A stretch of DNA of 64,000 nucleotides, taken from NCBI GenBank assembly GCA_902790905.1, contig CADATO010000002.1, positions 1 to 64,000 on the forward strand. The letters run 5' to 3'. Of this stretch, positions 60,677-64,000 are shown piece after piece. The notes under the pieces are model-generated. The model did no database searches. It saw only the letters and a program-made list of their open reading frames with translations, and was not told the DNA's origin. The stretch is from an uncultured Eubacteriales bacterium (GTDB lineage: Bacteria > Bacillota > Clostridia > Peptostreptococcales > Anaerovoracaceae). The translations under genes were made by a program, and so were the position numbers. Within the stretch, counting starts at the first letter, position 1, and every line of letters begins with the position of its first letter.

Positions 60677-62443
60677 CTACGGACGTTTCGGCTCGACGTA
60701 GACCGTGTGGTTGTCCGTAAAGATCACCATGCCGGGCTTGGCGCCGTTCGGTTTCTTGACGTACCGGACTTTTGTATAGTCCACGGGCACATTCTCCGAG
60801 CGGTTGCCTTTGCTGTGGAAGGCCGCGATCTGGGCAGCCTCGTAGATGCTCCGGTCATCCGGCTCTTTATTCCTGCAGAACAGGATGACGTGCGATCCGG
60901 GGATGTCCTTCGTATGGAACCACAGATCATTGCGCCCGGCGACCCGGAAGGTCAGGTAGTCGTTTTCTCTGTTGTTGCGGCCAGCCAGAATGTCAAGACC
61001 GCTGCTGCTCTTATACACGAAGGGCTGCGGCTTTTCTTTTTTGCCTTTGCCGGGTGCTTTGCTCTGCTTTCTGCGGCGGACAAATCCGGTCTCGATGAGT
61101 TCCTCTTTGAGCGCTGCCAGTTCACTGACTTCCTGCGCGCGTTCCGCCAGATCGGCGACGGACTCCAGATAGGCGATGTCCTTGTCGGTCTCTTCAAGCC
61201 GGATCTGCTTTTCCTTGAGCGCCACCTTGGACTTGCTGTATTTCTTAAAGTAGAGCTGCGCGTTCTTCGCGGGGGCGTAGCGGATGTCCAGCGGGATGGT
61301 GAGCGGCTCGTTATTATAATAGTTGGTGACCGTCACCTCGGGGTCCCCGGTCCGGAAGGCGTGCAGGTTGGCGGTGAGGAGTTCTCCGTACAGGCGGAAT
61401 CGCTCCCCGTCCTTTGCTTCTTCCAGATCCTCCAGGATGCGCTGCTTCTTAAGACGCGCCTTTTTCAGTGCCGCATTGACTGCCTTTGTGACATCTGCGG
61501 AGCGCTGACGGACGCGGTTGGAGGCGTCGCGGTGCGCGTAGTACCACGCAGCTGCTTCGCTGGCGGTATCAAACCTGCGGCATTCGTACCGTCCCTCGTA
61601 CTGGAGAACGGGAAGGACGTGAAAGTCCGCCGGTGTCCCGTCTTCTTTCATATAGACGCAGGGGGCGGGGCCGCTTAAGGAATGGCTGTGCGCAGCCTCT
61701 GCGATGATGCGGGTATTCATGTCTGCAAGCCGTGCAGCGATGCGCTGTGCATAGGCGATTCTTCCTTCCGGATCTTCCTCCCAGTCTGCGGGCAGTTGCG
61801 CATCGAGCAGTAGTTCGCGCGCCATGAGCGGCGACAGCCCCTGGATATGCGATACCAGCACATCCGACGGTTCGCGCTCGGAGAGCAGCGGCCAGGATGC
61901 GATCTCTTCCGCTGTGACTTTGTCAAACGGGACCTTGCCGCCATCAGGCGGATACTCATACGGGAAGCCGGGCAGGATCTGCCGGTCGCGGTTCACATCG
62001 ATCGAGACGCGCTTGACGGCGTCCAGGATCTTGCCGGTCCTGTCATCCACGAGCAGGATGTTGCTGTGCCGGCCCATGATCTCCACGATCAGACGCCTGG
62101 TGCTCTTGACCCCCAGCTCATCGAAGGACTCTGCCGCGATTTCCAGAATACGTTCGCAGTCTTTCTGAACCACTTCGAGGAGCACGCCGCCCTGCATATG
62201 CTTTCTGAGCAGCATGCAGAAGGCGGACGGGGAAGGGGGATTGGTGTACTCTTCTTCCGATATATAGGCACCGCAATGACTGCCCGCGCAGGACAGGTAC
62301 AGTTTGTATCTGCCTTCCCGGGTCCTGACGACCAGTACGATTTCCTCCCGTTCCGGCTGGTAGATCTTCTCGATCTTGCCGCGCGAGAGCCGTTCATTCA
62401 GTTCGTGAGCGATGGCCCTGGTGACCATTCCGTCGTAAGCCAT
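60677..62443 (-). CDS. rqcH: Ribosome quality control protein RqcH (NFACT family)
   Basis: RqcH binds 50S subunits carrying stalled nascent chains and adds C-terminal alanine tails as a degradation signal. The 588 residues have the NFACT-N domain starting MAYDGMVTRAIAHELNERL, with GKIEKIYQPEREEIVLVVR, a central coiled coil (about 270-430), and the NFACT-R domain (FVYKSSSGLDILAGRNNREND; DLWFHTKDIPGSHVIL, from about 480). A continuous frame extends to 63211, but that part is antisense to yicC; AAAAGGAGAAG precedes the true ATG at 62443. Confidence 0.95.
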   Translation of the reverse strand: MAYDGMVTRAIAHELNERLSRGKIEKIYQPEREEIVLVVRTREGRYKLYLSCAGSHCGAYISEEEYTNPPSPSAFCMLLRKHMQGGVLLEVVQKDCERILEIAAESFDELGVKSTRRLIVEIMGRHSNILLVDDRTGKILDAVKRVSIDVNRDRQILPGFPYEYPPDGGKVPFDKVTAEEIASWPLLSEREPSDVLVSHIQGLSPLMARELLLDAQLPADWEEDPEGRIAYAQRIAARLADMNTRIIAEAAHSHSLSGPAPCVYMKEDGTPADFHVLPVLQYEGRYECRRFDTASEAAAWYYAHRDASNRVRQRSADVTKAVNAALKKARLKKQRILEDLEEAKDGERFRLYGELLTANLHAFRTGDPEVTVTNYYNNEPLTIPLDIRYAPAKNAQLYFKKYSKSKVALKEKQIRLEETDKDIAYLESVADLAERAQEVSELAALKEELIETGFVRRRKQSKAPGKGKKEKPQPFVYKSSSGLDILAGRNNRENDYLTFRVAGRNDLWFHTKDIPGSHVILFCRNKEPDDRSIYEAAQIAAFHSKGNRSENVPVDYTKVRYVKKPNGAKPGMVIFTDNHTVYVEPKRP

Positions 62444-62464
62444 TTGAGTCTTCTCCTTTTCCGG

Positions 62465-62473
62465 TGCTATAAT
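62465..62473 (+). promoter_or_regulatory. Extended -10 promoter for yicC
   Basis: TGCTATAAT (62465-62473) is a perfect extended -10 box in the 75-bp gap between the divergent rqcH and yicC genes. No clear -35 is needed or seen. Confidence 0.6.
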
Positions 62474-62518
62474 AAAAACAAGTTTATCATAGAAAACACC
62501 AGAAGAGGGAGAAAACGT

Positions 62519-63403
62519 ATGATAAAAAGCATGACAGGTTTTGGGCGCGGGGAGTACCGGGATGAGAAACGCAGCGTCGTCTGTGAAGTCAAATCGGTCA
62601 ATCACCGCTATCTTGATGTGAACATCAAAATGCCGCGGCGCTATATCTTCGCCGAGGACGCCGTCCGCCGCACCGTCAAGGATATGATCCGGCGCGGCAA
62701 GGTGGAGGTCGGCTTCCAGGTCGAGACATTCACCGACGACGATGTGCAGGTAGACTTCAACGAAGCGCTCGCCAAGAAGTATCAGTACGGCCTTTCCGCC
62801 CTGGCGGAGAAGCTCGGCAGGAGCAGCGAGGCGGTCAGCATCGAGTATCTGGCGTCGCTGCCGGATGTGATGACCGTTGTCCCGCGTACAGGCGATGAAG
62901 AGGAGATGACCGCTGCGATGGTGAAGGCTGCCGCGGAAGCGCTCAGCGCCCACGCGAAGATGCGGGAGATCGAGGGCGCCAAACTGGCGGAAGATCTGAT
63001 CGCGCGCGGGGATGCCGTGCTCGGTATGGTCGATGTCATCGAAGCGCGCGGCCCGGAGATGGCGAAGGAATACGTCGACAGAATGCGCCAGCGGATCCAC
63101 GAGCTGCTGGACGGGCAGGCGGAGATCCCGGAAGAGAGGATCGCACTCGAGGCGGCCATGTTTGCCGACAAGAGCAACATCACCGAGGAGATCGTGCGTC
63201 TGCGCAGCCATGTGTCGCAGCTCGGGCAGATCCTGCGTTCCGAAAATCCGGAAGGCAAGAAGCTGGACTTCCTGATCCAGGAGATGAACCGCGAAGCGAA
63301 CACGATCGGCTCCAAGGCGAACGATCTGGCGATTACGTCCAAAATGCTCGACATCAAGAACGAAGTGGAGAAGATCCGCGAACAGGTACAGAATATCGAA
63401 TAG
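62519..63403 (+). CDS. yicC: YicC family endoribonuclease
   Basis: YicC-family proteins (YloC in B. subtilis) are endoribonucleases acting on some small RNAs and mRNAs. The 294 residues start with the family hallmark MIKSMTGFGRGEY and continue with EVKSVNHRYLDVNIKMPR. The C-terminal DUF1732 part contains EIVRLRSHVSQLGQIL and KKLDFLIQEMNREANTIGSKAND. GAGGGAG precedes the ATG at 62519. It precedes gmk, the usual order (yicC-gmk-rpoZ), but here a 136-bp inverted-repeat element separates them. Confidence 0.95.
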   Translation: MIKSMTGFGRGEYRDEKRSVVCEVKSVNHRYLDVNIKMPRRYIFAEDAVRRTVKDMIRRGKVEVGFQVETFTDDDVQVDFNEALAKKYQYGLSALAEKLGRSSEAVSIEYLASLPDVMTVVPRTGDEEEMTAAMVKAAAEALSAHAKMREIEGAKLAEDLIARGDAVLGMVDVIEARGPEMAKEYVDRMRQRIHELLDGQAEIPEERIALEAAMFADKSNITEEIVRLRSHVSQLGQILRSENPEGKKLDFLIQEMNREANTIGSKANDLAITSKMLDIKNEVEKIREQVQNIE

Positions 63404-63413
63404 AGAATATCAA

Positions 63414-63549
63414 TGCGGAAGGGTGTTCTATCCGGGACACGCTTTCGCTAATGCTCGCTCGCAGCGGTACTAAGCTCTGCCTGCGCGGCGCTTGGCAGTC
63501 GCTAAGTGCCGGCGGCTCGCAATTGTCCCGCATAGAACACCCTTCCGCA
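63414..63549. repeat. 136-bp inverted-repeat element between yicC and gmk
   Basis: Terminal 26-bp arms (63414-63439 and 63524-63549) are reverse complements with a single mismatch. The roughly 84-bp interior is GC-rich, rich in GCTCGC-like words and itself partly self-complementary (AGCG...AAGC against GCGCTT...CGCT). There is no reading frame or T tract. The layout fits a miniature inverted-repeat element or a large extragenic palindrome; I see only one copy in this window. Confidence 0.75.
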
Positions 63550-63633
63550 CAAGTTTTTCTCTACAGACATTGAAATAGACAGATTGCTGTGTTAAAATAT
63601 TATTTCGCAAGATAGCGCACACAGGGAGAGAAC

Positions 63634-64000
63634 ATGAAGCAGGGCAGACTCATCGTCATATCCGGACCTTCCGGAACAGGAAAAGGTTCGATCATCAAAA
63701 AGGTGATGGAGCGGTGGCCTGCAGCGGAGTTCTCGATCTCCATGACGACCCGCGGCAAGCGGGAAGGCGAGGAGCACGGCGTTCACTACTACTTCGCGAC
63801 ACGCGAGGAGTTTGAGGCAACGATCGAAGACGGCGGATTCCTCGAATGGGCGGACGTGTTCGGCAACTACTACGGCACGCCGAAAGCTCCTGTGGAAAAA
63901 CGGCTCGCAGAGGGTGCTGACATCATTCTGGACATCGACATCCAGGGCGCCATGAATGTACGCAAGGCCATGCCCGGAGCTGTTCTGATCTTCATCCTGC
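63634..64000 (+). CDS. gmk: Guanylate kinase, cut by the right edge
   Basis: Gmk phosphorylates GMP to GDP. The first 122 codons are present: P-loop VISGPSGTGKGSII (about residues 7-20), SMTTRGKREGEEHGVHYYF (GMP-binding Arg and Tyr, about 36-54), FLEWADVFGNYYGTP (about 70-84) and DIILDIDIQGAMNVRK. CAGGGAGAG precedes the ATG at 63634. The reading frame is intact to the end of the window; its C-terminal third lies beyond. Confidence 0.95.
   Translation, partial: MKQGRLIVISGPSGTGKGSIIKKVMERWPAAEFSISMTTRGKREGEEHGVHYYFATREEFEATIEDGGFLEWADVFGNYYGTPKAPVEKRLAEGADIILDIDIQGAMNVRKAMPGAVLIFIL

Noticed and set aside
61847-62518. Extension of the yicC frame upstream into rqcH
   Set aside because: It is antisense to rqcH; the conserved MIKSMTGFGRG start and RBS lie at 62519.
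62444-63211. Extension of the rqcH frame 256 codons upstream
   Set aside because: It is antisense to yicC; family similarity and a good ribosome site place the start at 62443.

Overview
The window reads as one continuous stretch of chromosome from a Gram-positive anaerobe of the Bacillota, most likely an amino-acid-fermenting member of the Clostridia with a fairly high GC content (an impression from codon third positions, not a computed value). Supporting markers are CodY, SepF, DivIVA, YlxM, RqcH, a PASTA kinase with its PP2C phosphatase, an LCP protein, QueH, ferredoxin-dependent 2-oxoacid oxidoreductase and a membrane pyrophosphatase. I see no rRNA, prophage, transposase or CRISPR array.

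Layout. (1) 0.1-6.9 kb: histidine catabolism, with hutU-hutI-hutH leftward and glutamate formimidoyltransferase plus formimino-THF cyclodeaminase rightward, diverging from a region that carries two identical 17-bp palindromes. (2) 7.0-12.5 kb: a PLP aminotransferase diverging from a four-subunit 2-oxoacid:ferredoxin oxidoreductase operon and an MFS carrier. (3) 12.6-23.9 kb: an M20 amidohydrolase, secG, a K+-dependent-type membrane pyrophosphatase, RNase R, a leftward trkA-trkH-trkH potassium uptake operon and a HAD phosphatase. (4) 24.1-34.1 kb: yraN-comM-dprA-topA-hslV-hslU-codY, then hflX and a YigZ protein. (5) 34.3-35.9 kb: fifteen tRNA genes behind one consensus promoter and ahead of one terminator. 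(6) 36.0-39.5 kb: thymidine kinase, a radical SAM protein, queH and asnA. (7) 39.5-52.1 kb: the priA-def-fmt-yugP-rsmB-prpC-prkC-rsgA-rpe block, then an LCP protein and ddl. (8) 52.1-60.2 kb: ylxM-ffh-rpsP-khpA-rimM-trmD, then an HlyD-like membrane protein, yggS, sepF, divIVA, lspA and rluD. (9) 60.4-64 kb: a 41-residue zinc-ribbon protein, rqcH, yicC and the start of gmk.

How it fits together. Regions 1 and 2 describe histidine breakdown to glutamate and a one-carbon unit on tetrahydrofolate, with transamination and ferredoxin-linked oxidation of 2-oxoacids next door. Ion-coupled energy conservation (pyrophosphatase) and potassium uptake follow. The rest is core translation, secretion, wall, division and stress machinery in typical Firmicutes order, with some expected neighbours absent (xerC and trmFO before hslV, smc-ftsY before ylxM, rplS after trmD).

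I found no clearly new multi-gene system. The best leads are regulatory or structural: the tandem hut operators; the layered promoter, hairpin and possible CodY box before codY; a promoter whose -35 box lies inside the ddl terminator; two GC-rich palindromic elements; an HlyD-like protein with no export partner in the division cluster; and a tiny zinc-ribbon gene downstream of a perfect palindrome.
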